This document shows, piece after piece, positions 1 to 6,157 of a stretch of 9,533 nt of DNA. Every line of letters starts with the position of its first letter. Positions within the stretch are counted from its first letter, which is position 1. This DNA comes from Syntrophaceae bacterium UBA5744. GTDB lineage: Bacteria; Desulfobacterota; Syntrophia; Syntrophales; UBA2192. The notes under the pieces were generated by a model, which had not been told where the DNA came from, did no database searches, and saw only the letters and a program-made list of their open reading frames with translations. The translations under genes and the position numbers were made by a program. Location: positions 1-9,533 of the forward strand of contig DIFQ01000101.1 in NCBI GenBank assembly GCA_002419215.1, read 5' to 3'.

Positions 1-300
1 GTAGGCTTCGGGCTGGTAGTAGTCATAGTAACTGACAAAATATTCCACGGCGTTGTCGGGAAACAGGGTCTTGAATTCCCCGTAAAGCTGGGCCGCCAAG
101 GTCCGGTTGTGGGCAATCACCAGGGCGGGCCGTTGAACAGCCTGAATGACGTTGGCGATGGTGAACGTCTTGCCTGAACCGGTCACGCCGAGAAGAACCT
201 GATGATCATCCCCCTGATGGACGCCATCGACCAGTTCCGCAATGGCCTTCGTCTGATCCCCCTTCGGCTCGAATTCGGTCACAATCCTGAATGGATTCAT
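1..300 (-). CDS. uvrB: UvrABC system protein B, N-terminal part (cut by window edge)
   Basis: This is the first 100 codons of the helicase-like damage-verification subunit of UvrABC nucleotide excision repair. The reverse complement starts MNPFRIVTEFEPKGDQTKAI, typical of UvrB. The Walker A motif GVTGSGKT is at residues 38-45, followed by the conserved AHNRTLAAQLYGEFK segment (64-78). YFVSYYDYYQPEAY (87-100) is the start of the beta-hairpin that clamps DNA. The ATG at 298-300 matches the usual UvrB start, with a purine-rich AAAGGGA a few bases upstream as a ribosome binding site. The reading frame runs open off the left edge; about 560 further residues would be expected. It diverges from the kinase gene at 552. 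The identification follows from the family motifs and is firm; activity cannot be judged from a fragment. Confidence 0.97.
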   Translation of the reverse strand, partial: MNPFRIVTEFEPKGDQTKAIAELVDGVHQGDDHQVLLGVTGSGKTFTIANVIQAVQRPALVIAHNRTLAAQLYGEFKTLFPDNAVEYFVSYYDYYQPEAY

Positions 301-342
301 GAAATCCCTTTATTCCGACATGACAGTAAAAAATTATCGCAG

Positions 343-372
343 ATCATACGCCGATTTCTTCTATTCCCGCAA
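343..372 (-). promoter_or_regulatory. Possible sigma70-like promoter for uvrB
   Basis: On the minus strand TATGAT (343-348, five of six to TATAAT) is preceded 18 bp upstream by a weak TTGCGG (367-372). It sits about 45 bp before the uvrB start. A small two-part inverted repeat lies just further upstream (outer CACCC 391-395 with GGGTG 423-427, inner CCTG 401-404 with CAGG 411-414) and could be an operator. I see no CTGT-N8-ACAG LexA box of the E. coli type. The -35 is poor, so confidence is low. Confidence 0.3.
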
Positions 373-551
373 CAGGGAAATTTCATACGGCACCCGTGTT
401 CCTGTCATTGCAGGCACTCGAAGGGTGTGTGGCAATCTTTTCTTGAGAACCGGGATTGTCTGATTTCACTCGCCATGACTGCGTTTATCGCTGGATTTGA
501 GTCATTCTTTCCTTTATGGTGCGTAAAGAGTGTGGGAGGCCATCATCACAT

Positions 552-1517
552 ATGAATACACTCACCGAAACGTTAAATTCTTTGATACAAAGCTGGGATC
601 TGACGTTCAAAAACATGCGCGACGATCTCACCATCTCCGGCTCACCGGAAAGATGTCTTTCCCGCATGGTCATCGAGGATGACCGGAAATGTCTTTTTAT
701 CCTGGAAAAAATCTCCCCGCAAAACATCGCCCGCAAAGGAGAGATCGCAGAAACTCTCTCCGTCCTTTCTCACGAAGGCCTGGAGGCAGTTCATCCCTAC
801 CTCATGAACACCTCAAAATTTTATATCACGAGGCACGAAAATCATTTCTGGATTCTCAAGCCCTATATCGAGGGCGTTTCTCTGGAAAGACCGGCATACG
901 TCCACGACGGTTGGAGAGGACGGACAATGGCGGCGTTCCTGATTGAATTGAAAGAACGCTCTCACGGCATCATTCTGGACGACGGCAGAAACCTCTTTTC
1001 CATCACCGCGTTTATCGCCGATCTTCTGAAGCGTATTGAAAAGCACGATAAAGAACTGCTTCCTGAAATTGCACCGGTCATTGAATGTCTCGACGGGGAA
1101 TTTTTCGCCGCCCACAACCGGCTTCCCATCGGCTTCTGTCACGGTGATTATCATCCCCTGAATATCATCTGGTCGAAGGATTCTATCCTGTCCGTTATCG
1201 ACTGGGAATTTTCCGGTTACAAGGCAGAGATCTACGATTTAGCCCTCCTAATGGGGTGCATCGGCATGGAAGACCCCGCCGCCCTGACGGGACCCTTCAT
1301 TCAGGAACTCCTCCGCGGACTGGAGAACGTTTACGCCCCTCTGAGCCTTCAATATCTCTTTGAATATATCGTCGCCATCCGGTTCGCCTGGCTCTCGGAG
1401 TGGCTCCGAAATGCCGACCAGGACCAGGAGATGATCGCCCTTGAAATCGATTACATGACCTTCCTCATGCAGGCACAAGGCTGCTTGAAAGATGCGTGGC
1501 GCACAATTCCCGCATGA
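552..1517 (+). CDS. Aminoglycoside phosphotransferase-fold kinase family protein (APH/choline kinase-like)
   Basis: A 321-residue protein of the APH/choline-kinase/CotS-like superfamily, which transfers ATP gamma-phosphate to small-molecule hydroxyls. The catalytic loop is HGDYHPLNIIW, with H197, D199 as catalytic base and N204 as metal ligand. The metal-binding VIDWEFSGYKAEIYDLA follows with D217. The N-terminal half has the expected lobe pattern, including a hinge-like FWILKPYIEG. The C-terminal part is helical (LFEYIVAIRFAWLSEWL). The start at 552 is preferred because GGGAGG lies at 534-539, although the spacing of 12 is long. An in-frame ATG at 516 would add 12 residues but has no ribosome binding site and a less family-like N-terminus. 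The gene stands alone, divergent from uvrB, so context gives no substrate. The fold is confident; antibiotic resistance should not be inferred, since many such proteins act on choline, sugars or unknown metabolites. Confidence 0.85.
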   Translation: MNTLTETLNSLIQSWDLTFKNMRDDLTISGSPERCLSRMVIEDDRKCLFILEKISPQNIARKGEIAETLSVLSHEGLEAVHPYLMNTSKFYITRHENHFWILKPYIEGVSLERPAYVHDGWRGRTMAAFLIELKERSHGIILDDGRNLFSITAFIADLLKRIEKHDKELLPEIAPVIECLDGEFFAAHNRLPIGFCHGDYHPLNIIWSKDSILSVIDWEFSGYKAEIYDLALLMGCIGMEDPAALTGPFIQELLRGLENVYAPLSLQYLFEYIVAIRFAWLSEWLRNADQDQEMIALEIDYMTFLMQAQGCLKDAWRTIPA

Positions 1518-1591
1518 ACTGCGCCGTCGCTTTTCTACTGCCGAGGAGCTTCCCGACGCATCGACAACGGCTTCCTCTTTCATTTTAATAA

Positions 1592-1619
1592 TTGATTTAT
1601 TTAAGATATTTTGTATTAT
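1592..1619 (+). promoter_or_regulatory. Sigma70-like promoter upstream of the nucleotidyltransferase pair
   Basis: TTGATT (1592-1597) and TATTAT (1614-1619, five of six to TATAAT) are separated by 16 bp in an AT-rich stretch. Transcription would begin near 1626 and give a leader of about 130 nt that includes the palindrome at 1676-1695. Inferred from consensus only. Confidence 0.45.
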
Positions 1620-1675
1620 ACAGATAACGGCAATCGTCTTTCCAGACATAGATTTTGCCCCGCCTTAAGATGGAC

Positions 1676-1695
1676 GCCTCCTGTGCACAGGAGGC
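1676..1695. repeat. Perfect 20-bp palindrome, possible operator or leader hairpin
   Basis: GCCTCCTGTG is followed directly by its exact reverse complement CACAGGAGGC. It lies downstream of the promoter-like sequence at 1592-1619 and 61 bp before the small gene at 1757. No T-tract follows, so it does not look like an intrinsic terminator. Position and symmetry suit a binding site for a dimeric regulator of the two-gene unit, or a hairpin in the mRNA leader. The right arm also contains AGGAGG, but no start codon lies at a useful distance. Confidence 0.5.
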
Positions 1696-1756
1696 ATTCA
1701 CATAGACACGACGTTTGACTCGTCTCCTTTACACGGAAGGGAAAAGGATTGAAGAT

Positions 1757-1945
1757 ATGATTGAAAAAGTTGTGACCAGGCTCGATTTAAAAAATGCATC
1801 TTCCGCCAAGACTGACCTTGATTACTGGTTAAGCAGATCGGCGGAGGAACGGGTATCCGCCGTGGAATTGTTACGGAGACAGCGACATGGAAGTGCAGCA
1901 AGACTTCAAAGATCTGTTCGAGTTATTCGACGCACACAACGTTGA
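1757..1945 (+). CDS. Small conserved-type protein, partner of the downstream nucleotidyltransferase
   Basis: A 62-residue, strongly basic protein. I do not have a named family for it. Two parts are visible: an N-terminal half containing DLDYWLSRSAEERVSAVELL (20-39), likely helical, and an arginine-rich tail (RRQRHGSAARLQRSVRVIRR). Proteins with DLxYWLSRxxEERVxAVExLRRQxHG are, to my recollection, commonly encoded directly before small nucleotidyltransferases. The start at 1757 has AAAAGGA (1742-1748) at 8 nt spacing; an in-frame ATG at 1715 has a poorer context. The last 59 bp overlap the next gene in another frame, implying translational coupling. The arrangement resembles a toxin-antitoxin pair, where this would be the small partner or DNA-binding antitoxin. 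That role is inference, supported only by size, charge and coupling. Confidence 0.75.
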   Translation: MIEKVVTRLDLKNASSAKTDLDYWLSRSAEERVSAVELLRRQRHGSAARLQRSVRVIRRTQR

Positions 1946-2336
1946 ATTCATGATTGTTGGCGGATATGCCCTCGCTTTTTATGGAGCGCCTCGCTATACC
2001 GGCGACATGGATGTCTATGTAAAGCCCGATGCTGCCAATGCGTCACGCATCGTCTCAGCCCTCGACGCCTTTGGATTCAAGTCCGCCGGGTTGACCATTT
2101 CAGATTTCGATACACCCGACAAGGTTGTACAATTAGGCGTTCCACCTGTGCGAATCGACATCATGACATCATTGACAGGCGTAACCTGGGAAGAAGCATT
2201 TTCAGGTAGAGAGCCAGGAAAATTCGGCGACATGTCAGTCTATTATATCGGCCGCAAACAGTTTATCGCAAATAAGCGTGCAATAAACAGAAAAAAAGAT
2301 TTAGCCGATATTGAAGCGATTGGCGGAGACGATTAA
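1887..2336 (+). CDS. Small nucleotidyltransferase-fold protein (DNA polymerase beta superfamily, MNT/AbiEii-like)
   Basis: A 149-residue stand-alone nucleotidyltransferase. The signature is IVGGYALAFYGAPRYTGDMDVYV: G25-G26, then carboxylates D40 and D42 for two metal ions. A third likely carboxylate is D91 in VRIDIMTSL. The C-terminus (IGRKQFIANKRAINRKKDLADIEAI) matches the usual ending of this group. All catalytic residues seem intact, so it is probably an active enzyme moving AMP or another NMP onto a protein or RNA target. The ATG at 1887 has GGAG (1875-1878) 8 nt upstream and lies inside the end of the 62-residue gene. Related folds act as toxins in AbiE-type systems and as antitoxins (MntA, AMPylating HEPN toxins). 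No HEPN partner is present here, so the HEPN/MNT reading does not apply. The fold is well supported; the biological role is open. Confidence 0.82.
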   Translation: MEVQQDFKDLFELFDAHNVEFMIVGGYALAFYGAPRYTGDMDVYVKPDAANASRIVSALDAFGFKSAGLTISDFDTPDKVVQLGVPPVRIDIMTSLTGVTWEEAFSGREPGKFGDMSVYYIGRKQFIANKRAINRKKDLADIEAIGGDD

Positions 2337-2505
2337 CGACATGCGACCTGCCTCCTCGGAATAGTTCGGGATAAAATCCAGGCCGAATCGCTCCCTGACG
2401 ATTCCGAACAGCCGCGCATATTAGTCATGACTTGCGTTTCCCTCTGCATTGGTCTGGCAAAAATTCACCTGCGTTTCATATCTGTATTTGAGCGTGCGTG
2501 TCGTA
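2337..2505. other. Gene-poor stretch before the CRISPR remnant
   Basis: No complete gene is visible here. On the minus strand a short open stretch (2337-2414) reads protein-like, including VRERFGLDFIPNYSEE, but a stop (TAA, just upstream of it) limits it on its N-terminal side. It may be a leftover of a decayed gene or chance. I find no further CRISPR-like repeat at spacer distance to the left of 2506. Confidence 0.35.
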
Positions 2506-2664
2506 GTGTCCCCACAGGCGTGGGGATGAACCGCCTTTATCTTCTCGGCATGTAGGGATATTAACGGTTGCCTCCCGCGCGGAGGCGTGGATTGAAACCC
2601 GTGACACTTTGCCCTTTTTTGACGGCAAATTCATTAGCCGCCATGCGCAAGTATGGATTGAACC
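2506..2664 (+). CRISPR. CRISPR remnant with one type I-E-like and two type I-C-like repeats
   Basis: Three repeat-like units lie in the same orientation. Unit 1 (2506-2533, 28 nt) begins GTGTCCCCAC and ends GTGGGGATGAACCG, the type I-E pattern, with stem CCCCAC/GTGGGG (2510-2515, 2520-2525). Unit 2 (2567-2598, 32 nt) begins GTTGCCTCCCGCGC and ends GTGGATTGAAAC, the type I-C pattern, with stem GCCTCC/GGAGGC (2570-2575, 2581-2586). Unit 3 (2633-2664) keeps TGGATTGAA (2654-2662) and agrees with unit 2 at about 20 of 32 positions ungapped, like a decayed leader-distal end repeat. The intervals are 33 nt (2534-2566) and 34 nt (2599-2632), normal spacer sizes. No cas genes are present in the window, and with so few repeats no active array is claimed. 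The subtype calls rest on remembered consensus repeats. Confidence 0.72.
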
Positions 2665-2680
2665 GGCTGCCAATTAAGCC

Positions 2681-2709
2681 TTGACAAACGGACAGGGTTA
2701 TGGTTAAAG
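2681..2709 (+). promoter_or_regulatory. Promoter of the rpmH-rnpA operon
   Basis: A perfect -35 TTGACA (2681-2686) is followed after 17 bp by a weak -10 TTAAAG (2704-2709). It lies 32 bp before the rpmH start and 16 bp after the last decayed CRISPR repeat. The strong -35 and its position before a ribosomal protein gene support it; the -10 is poor. Confidence 0.5.
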
Positions 2710-2741
2710 AGTGCCCTTATTAAATTAACCGGGGTCCAAAA

Positions 2742-2879
2742 ATGAAAAAGAACCTGACAAATTTCAGCAATACGAAAAGGAAAAGAACCCACGGCTTTCT
2801 CGTCAGAATGTCCACCAGGGGCGGGAGATTAGTCCTTAGCAGGAGGCGAGCCAAGGGCAGAAAAAGGCTGGCCGTATAG
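2742..2879 (+). CDS. rpmH: 50S ribosomal protein L34
   Basis: A 45-codon gene with the usual L34 length (about 44-46). The protein begins MKKNLTNFSNTKRKRTHGF and ends LSRRRAKGRKRLAV, matching the family hallmarks KRKRxHGF, RMxTxxGRxVLxxRRxKGRxxL. It is a very basic structural protein of the large ribosomal subunit. The start ATG follows CCGGGGTCCAAA, so the Shine-Dalgarno sequence is only GGGG (2731-2734). It is directly followed by rnpA (18 nt gap), the near-universal bacterial pairing. The first residues differ from the common MKRTYQPS start (MKKNLTNFS here), which is within known variation. Confidence 0.97.
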   Translation: MKKNLTNFSNTKRKRTHGFLVRMSTRGGRLVLSRRRAKGRKRLAV

Positions 2880-2897
2880 CCCTGAAACAGGGAAGCC

Positions 2898-3245
2898 ATG
2901 GAAAAACAATCCTTTGGCAGACATGAGCGAATTTATAAAAGAAGAGATTATTTGACTATATACGATCAAGGGGTGCGGAGCTATTCAAGACATTTCACCA
3001 CCATCGCATGCCGGAACCAGGTGGGAAACAGCAGACTGGGAATAACAGTCACAAAAAAGGTCGGGAGCGCTGTTCAAAGAAACAGAATAAAACGTCTTTT
3101 AAGAGAATTTTTCAGATTGAACAAAACAAGGTTTTCATCCTCTCAAGATATCGTCATCATTGCGAGAAAAGATGCACATGCCCTATCCTACCAGGATGTA
3201 TGCCGGGAATTGGAAAGTCTCTTAATAAAACAATCAGATGCCTGA
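2898..3245 (+). CDS. rnpA: Ribonuclease P protein component
   Basis: A 115-residue basic protein that assists the RnpB ribozyme in removing 5' leaders from pre-tRNA. The RNR signature is intact: KKVGSAVQRNRIKRLLREFFR, with R61-N62-R63. The N-terminal part (GRHERIYKRRDYLTIYDQG) and RLGITVTKKVG are typical of the family, and the length is normal. AGGGAAG lies just before the ATG at 2898 as ribosome binding site. It is cotranscribed with rpmH upstream and overlaps the yidD start by 8 nt, consistent with coupled translation. The identification is firm. Confidence 0.97.
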   Translation: MEKQSFGRHERIYKRRDYLTIYDQGVRSYSRHFTTIACRNQVGNSRLGITVTKKVGSAVQRNRIKRLLREFFRLNKTRFSSSQDIVIIARKDAHALSYQDVCRELESLLIKQSDA

Positions 3246-3474
3246 TAACATGTTGACGCGCATACTGGGAAAAGTTTTCATCCTGTTCGTCCGATTTTAT
3301 CAGATAGGCATATCCCCCCTTTTTATTCCCTGCTGCCGTTTTCATCCGTCATGTTCCGAGTACGCCATCATCGCCATCAGGGAACACGGTCCATTCAAAG
3401 GTCTTTTTCTCAGCGCGATGAGGTTATTGCGGTGTCACCCCTTTCATCCCGGCGGATATGATCCCGTCAAATAA
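3238..3474 (+). CDS. yidD: Membrane protein insertion efficiency factor YidD
   Basis: A 78-residue protein of the YidD (UPF0161) family, a small inner-membrane-associated protein that helps YidC-dependent insertion. It contains nearly the whole family signature: RFYQIGISPL (19-28), CCRFHPSCSEYAI (32-44) with its conserved cysteines, HGPFKG, and RLLRCHPFHPGGYDPV (62-77). The amphipathic N-terminus (ILGKVFILFVRFYQ) fits membrane association. The ATG at 3238 overlaps rnpA by 8 nt; an ATG at 3250 would give a 74-residue protein starting MLTRILGK, closer to many homologues. Neither has a clear ribosome binding site, so translational coupling to rnpA is likely and the exact start is uncertain. It lies between rnpA and yidC as usual. 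Confidence 0.95.
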   Translation: MPDNMLTRILGKVFILFVRFYQIGISPLFIPCCRFHPSCSEYAIIAIREHGPFKGLFLSAMRLLRCHPFHPGGYDPVK

Positions 3475-3503
3475 TTCGAGACGGAAAAACAGGGAGGTAT
3501 TTA

Positions 3504-5120
3504 ATGGACCGAAAGGCGTTTCTTGCCGTAGTCCTATCATTGATTGTCCTTTTTGCATGGCAGATATTTTTCGGACCAAAAACGGCTAAAAAACAACCGG
3601 AGGCCGTTCAGCAGGAGACGGTAGTCGAGGCGCAGAAAGTCGAAAAAGGAACCGTCGCCGCACCGGTAAAACCCGCCCCGTCAGGAACCGTTTTATCCCA
3701 GGCCATCACAGGAATTGAAAAAGACATCACCGTCGAAACCCCCCTTTATTCAGCCGTTTTAACGACCAAGGGGGGGACGCTCAAATCTTACAAACTAAAG
3801 CATTACAGGCAAACACTCGCCCAGGATTCCGACGCCATTGAACTGGTTCATGTCCTGGATGGCATGCCCCGTCCGCTGACCGTTACTTTCCCGGAATCGA
3901 ATATCAACATCACCCCCGACAGCCTGTTTTCGTCAGACGCAAGGGCCATTGACCTGACCAACAGCCAGGACAGCCGACGATTGACCCTCACCATTTCATA
4001 TCCCAATTCGATGAAAATGGAGAAAATATTTACCTTTTCTCCGGAAAAATATGCCGTTGACCTTGAGGTTAAAATTTATAATCTTGCCGGATATTCCATC
4101 AATCAGAGCCCCCTTTTGAGCTGGCATCAGTTTGTCGATCCCAAGCTGGAAACGGACAGTTACTCCCACGAAGGACCCGTCTCCTTCATCTCAAAGAGTA
4201 TCGATCGTCATGAAGTCAAGAAATTAGAATCTGTCAAGCTCCTCGGCCCTGATGTCGCCTGGGGAGCTTTTGAGAGCAAATACTTCATCGCATCCATGAT
4301 CTCCCAAAATCCGACGCTGACCAGCCTCTCTCTGTCCAGAGATGCGGGAAACATGGTGTCCGTGAGCCTGAAGGGGCCGCAGAGTCTTATCCCTCCCGGA
4401 CAAACCGGCGTTTTCGGTTATACCATATATCTCGGTCCCAAGGATCATGATCTTCTGAATGCCCAGGGGGTGGGGCTTGAAAACGCCATTGACTTTGGAG
4501 ACTGGCTGAAGTGGCTCGCCATGCCGCTTCTGGTTGCTCTCAAGTTTCTGTATAAGTACGTTCACAATTACGGTATCGCCATCATTATTCTGACCATCCT
4601 GATCAAGATCATCTTCTGGCCCCTGGGCAACAAGAGCTACAAGTCCATGAAGGAGATGCAGAAGGTCCAGCCCAAGCTCACGGAGATCAAGGAGCGCTAC
4701 AAGGACGACAAGCAGAAGATGAATGCGGCCGTCATGGAGCTCTACAAGTCGCACAAGATCAACCCGCTGGGCGGGTGCCTCCCGGTGGTCATCCAGATCC
4801 CCGTCTTCATCGCGCTCTACCAGCTGCTCTCCTACGCCATCGAGCTTCGCCACGCTCCCTGGATCTGGTGGGTCCAGGATCTCTCGGCCAAGGACCCCTA
4901 CTACATCACGCCCATCATCATGGGGGCGACCATGCTGATCCAGCAGAAGATGTCGCCGCCCATGGGAGACCCCATGCAGCAGAAGATGATGCTGCTGATG
5001 CCCGTCGTCTTCACGTTCCTCTTTCTCAACTTCCCCTCGGGTCTCGTGATCTACTGGCTCTTCAACAACATCCTGAGCATCGGCCAGCAGTACTATATCA
5101 ACAAGGCTCCCACCGCGTGA
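3504..5120 (+). CDS. yidC: Membrane protein insertase YidC (Oxa1 family)
   Basis: A 538-residue inner-membrane insertase that works alone or with SecYEG. It has Gram-negative architecture: an N-terminal signal-anchor helix (residues 6-23), a linker rich in A, P, V, K and E (24-65), a large periplasmic P1 domain (about 70-330), then the conserved Oxa1 core. The core includes a membrane helix with YGIAIIILTILIKIIFWPL (356-374), in which K368 occupies the place of the groove arginine of E. coli YidC. Next come the charged cytoplasmic hairpin (KEMQKVQPKLTEIKERYKDD) and NPLGGCLPVVIQIPVFIALY, ending with SGLVIYWLFNNILSIGQQYY. AGGGAGG (3491-3497) is 6 nt before the ATG. Codon use changes sharply near 4590: codons 4011-4070 have 8 of 20 G/C third bases, codons 4680-4739 have 19 of 20. 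The protein itself is continuous and intact. Confidence 0.98.
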   Translation: MDRKAFLAVVLSLIVLFAWQIFFGPKTAKKQPEAVQQETVVEAQKVEKGTVAAPVKPAPSGTVLSQAITGIEKDITVETPLYSAVLTTKGGTLKSYKLKHYRQTLAQDSDAIELVHVLDGMPRPLTVTFPESNINITPDSLFSSDARAIDLTNSQDSRRLTLTISYPNSMKMEKIFTFSPEKYAVDLEVKIYNLAGYSINQSPLLSWHQFVDPKLETDSYSHEGPVSFISKSIDRHEVKKLESVKLLGPDVAWGAFESKYFIASMISQNPTLTSLSLSRDAGNMVSVSLKGPQSLIPPGQTGVFGYTIYLGPKDHDLLNAQGVGLENAIDFGDWLKWLAMPLLVALKFLYKYVHNYGIAIIILTILIKIIFWPLGNKSYKSMKEMQKVQPKLTEIKERYKDDKQKMNAAVMELYKSHKINPLGGCLPVVIQIPVFIALYQLLSYAIELRHAPWIWWVQDLSAKDPYYITPIIMGATMLIQQKMSPPMGDPMQQKMMLLMPVVFTFLFLNFPSGLVIYWLFNNILSIGQQYYINKAPTA

Positions 5121-5131
5121 GGTGCTGAAAC

Positions 5132-6157
5132 ATGAAGGTCCTCGAAATCGAAGGAAAGACCATCGATGAAGCGATCGACAAGGCATGCAGGGAATTCAAC
5201 GTTCCCCGGGAGAAACTGAATATCGAAATCCTCACCGAGGGGTCCTCGGGCTTCCTCGGCCTCGTGGGCTCGAAAAAGGCAAAGGTCAAGGCAAGCCTTC
5301 TGAGCCTGGACATGAGCTTCGATCTGCCCCCGGAAAAAAAGGAAAGGGCGCCGGAAGCACCCGCTGCGCCAAAGCCGCCCCCGGAGATGCGGGAGCACGG
5401 CGAGCAGCGCGAACAGCATCCGCCCCGGGAACAACGGGAACAGCGCGAGCCCCGTCCGCCCCGCGAAAACCGGGAACAGCGCGAACATCGTCCGCCCCGT
5501 GAGAACCGGGCGCCGAGAGAGCAGAGGGACCAACGCCCGCCGAGAGAGCCCCGTCCGTCCCGCGAAAACCGGGAGCATCGGGAACACCGCGAACCGCGGG
5601 AGGCCCGCCCGCTGAGGGAACACAGGGAAAACCAGGCTCCGCGCGAGCCGCGCCCGGAACCGGTGGCATCATCGCCGGAAACCCTGGCGACGGCGAAGGA
5701 AACCCTCCTGGCGATCCTCGCCCTCATGGGGATCGAGGCTCAGGTGACGGTGGAGGACACGCCCGAAGCCATCAGCCTGACCCTGCAGGGAGCCGACGAG
5801 GGGCTTCTCATCGGCAAGAGGGGGCAGACCCTCGATGCCCTCCAGTACGTCGTCAACAAGATTCTCAGCAAGCAGGGCCGGGAGAAGAAACAGGTCATCG
5901 TCGACACGGAGGACTACCGCAAGAAGCGCGAGGAGGCCCTTGTGTCGCTGGCCGAAAAGGTAAGCCAGAAAGTCAGGAAGACCAAGAAACCCGTCACGCT
6001 GGGCAACATGACCGCTCGCGAAAGGCGCATCATCCACCTCACCCTGCAGAACGACGACACCGTCGTCACGAAGAGCCGCGGTGAGGGCCACAATCGCAAG
6101 ATCATCGTCCGGCCCGGCAGGAGAAGCGGCCCCCACGGCCCAAGACCACCGCGGTGA
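5132..6157 (+). CDS. jag: Jag/KhpB (EloR) family RNA-binding protein with long Arg/Glu-rich linker
   Basis: A 341-residue single-stranded RNA-binding protein of the SpoIIIJ-associated family, normally encoded next to yidC. The Jag_N domain covers residues 1-55 (MKVLEIEGKTIDEAI, then SSGFLGLVGSKKAKVKA). A low-complexity linker of roughly 110 residues (66-178) consists of P, R, E, H, N and Q, with variants of PPRENREQ repeated. The KH domain (about 185-265) keeps the GxxG loop, IGKRGQTLDALQ (227-238). The R3H domain (about 285-330) has R298-x3-H302 in ARERRIIH, followed by SRGEGHNRKI. Homologues affect cell elongation in Gram-positives (EloR/KhpB); the role in this lineage is not established. 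It starts 11 nt after the yidC stop, and its TGA overlaps the mnmE GTG. The linker is longer and more repetitive than in the textbook proteins. Confidence 0.93.
   Translation: MKVLEIEGKTIDEAIDKACREFNVPREKLNIEILTEGSSGFLGLVGSKKAKVKASLLSLDMSFDLPPEKKERAPEAPAAPKPPPEMREHGEQREQHPPREQREQREPRPPRENREQREHRPPRENRAPREQRDQRPPREPRPSRENREHREHREPREARPLREHRENQAPREPRPEPVASSPETLATAKETLLAILALMGIEAQVTVEDTPEAISLTLQGADEGLLIGKRGQTLDALQYVVNKILSKQGREKKQVIVDTEDYRKKREEALVSLAEKVSQKVRKTKKPVTLGNMTARERRIIHLTLQNDDTVVTKSRGEGHNRKIIVRPGRRSGPHGPRPPR

Noticed and set aside
391..427. Nested inverted repeat in the uvrB/kinase divergent region as a small RNA or terminator
   Set aside because: The stems are only 4-5 bp with large internal loops and no T-tract; noted only as a possible operator near the uvrB promoter.
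516..551. Longer start for the APH-like kinase at 516
   Set aside because: No ribosome binding site precedes it, and the extra 12 residues (MVRKECGRPSSH) do not look like a family N-terminus; 552 is preferred.
2608..2629. TTTGCC/GGCAAA hairpin inside the second CRISPR interval as a terminator
   Set aside because: The T-run is in the loop rather than after the stem, and no gene ends just upstream, so it does not look like an intrinsic terminator.
4224..5186. A 320-codon minus-strand frame opposite yidC
   Set aside because: It lies antisense to the conserved Oxa1 core, has an Asp/His/Leu-rich composition typical of antisense translation, and has no motif.
5093..5727. Several overlapping minus-strand frames rich in Arg/Ser/Gly or Phe/Ala/Gly opposite the jag linker
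   Set aside because: The repetitive linker DNA is free of stops in most frames, so these are by-products of the repeat.
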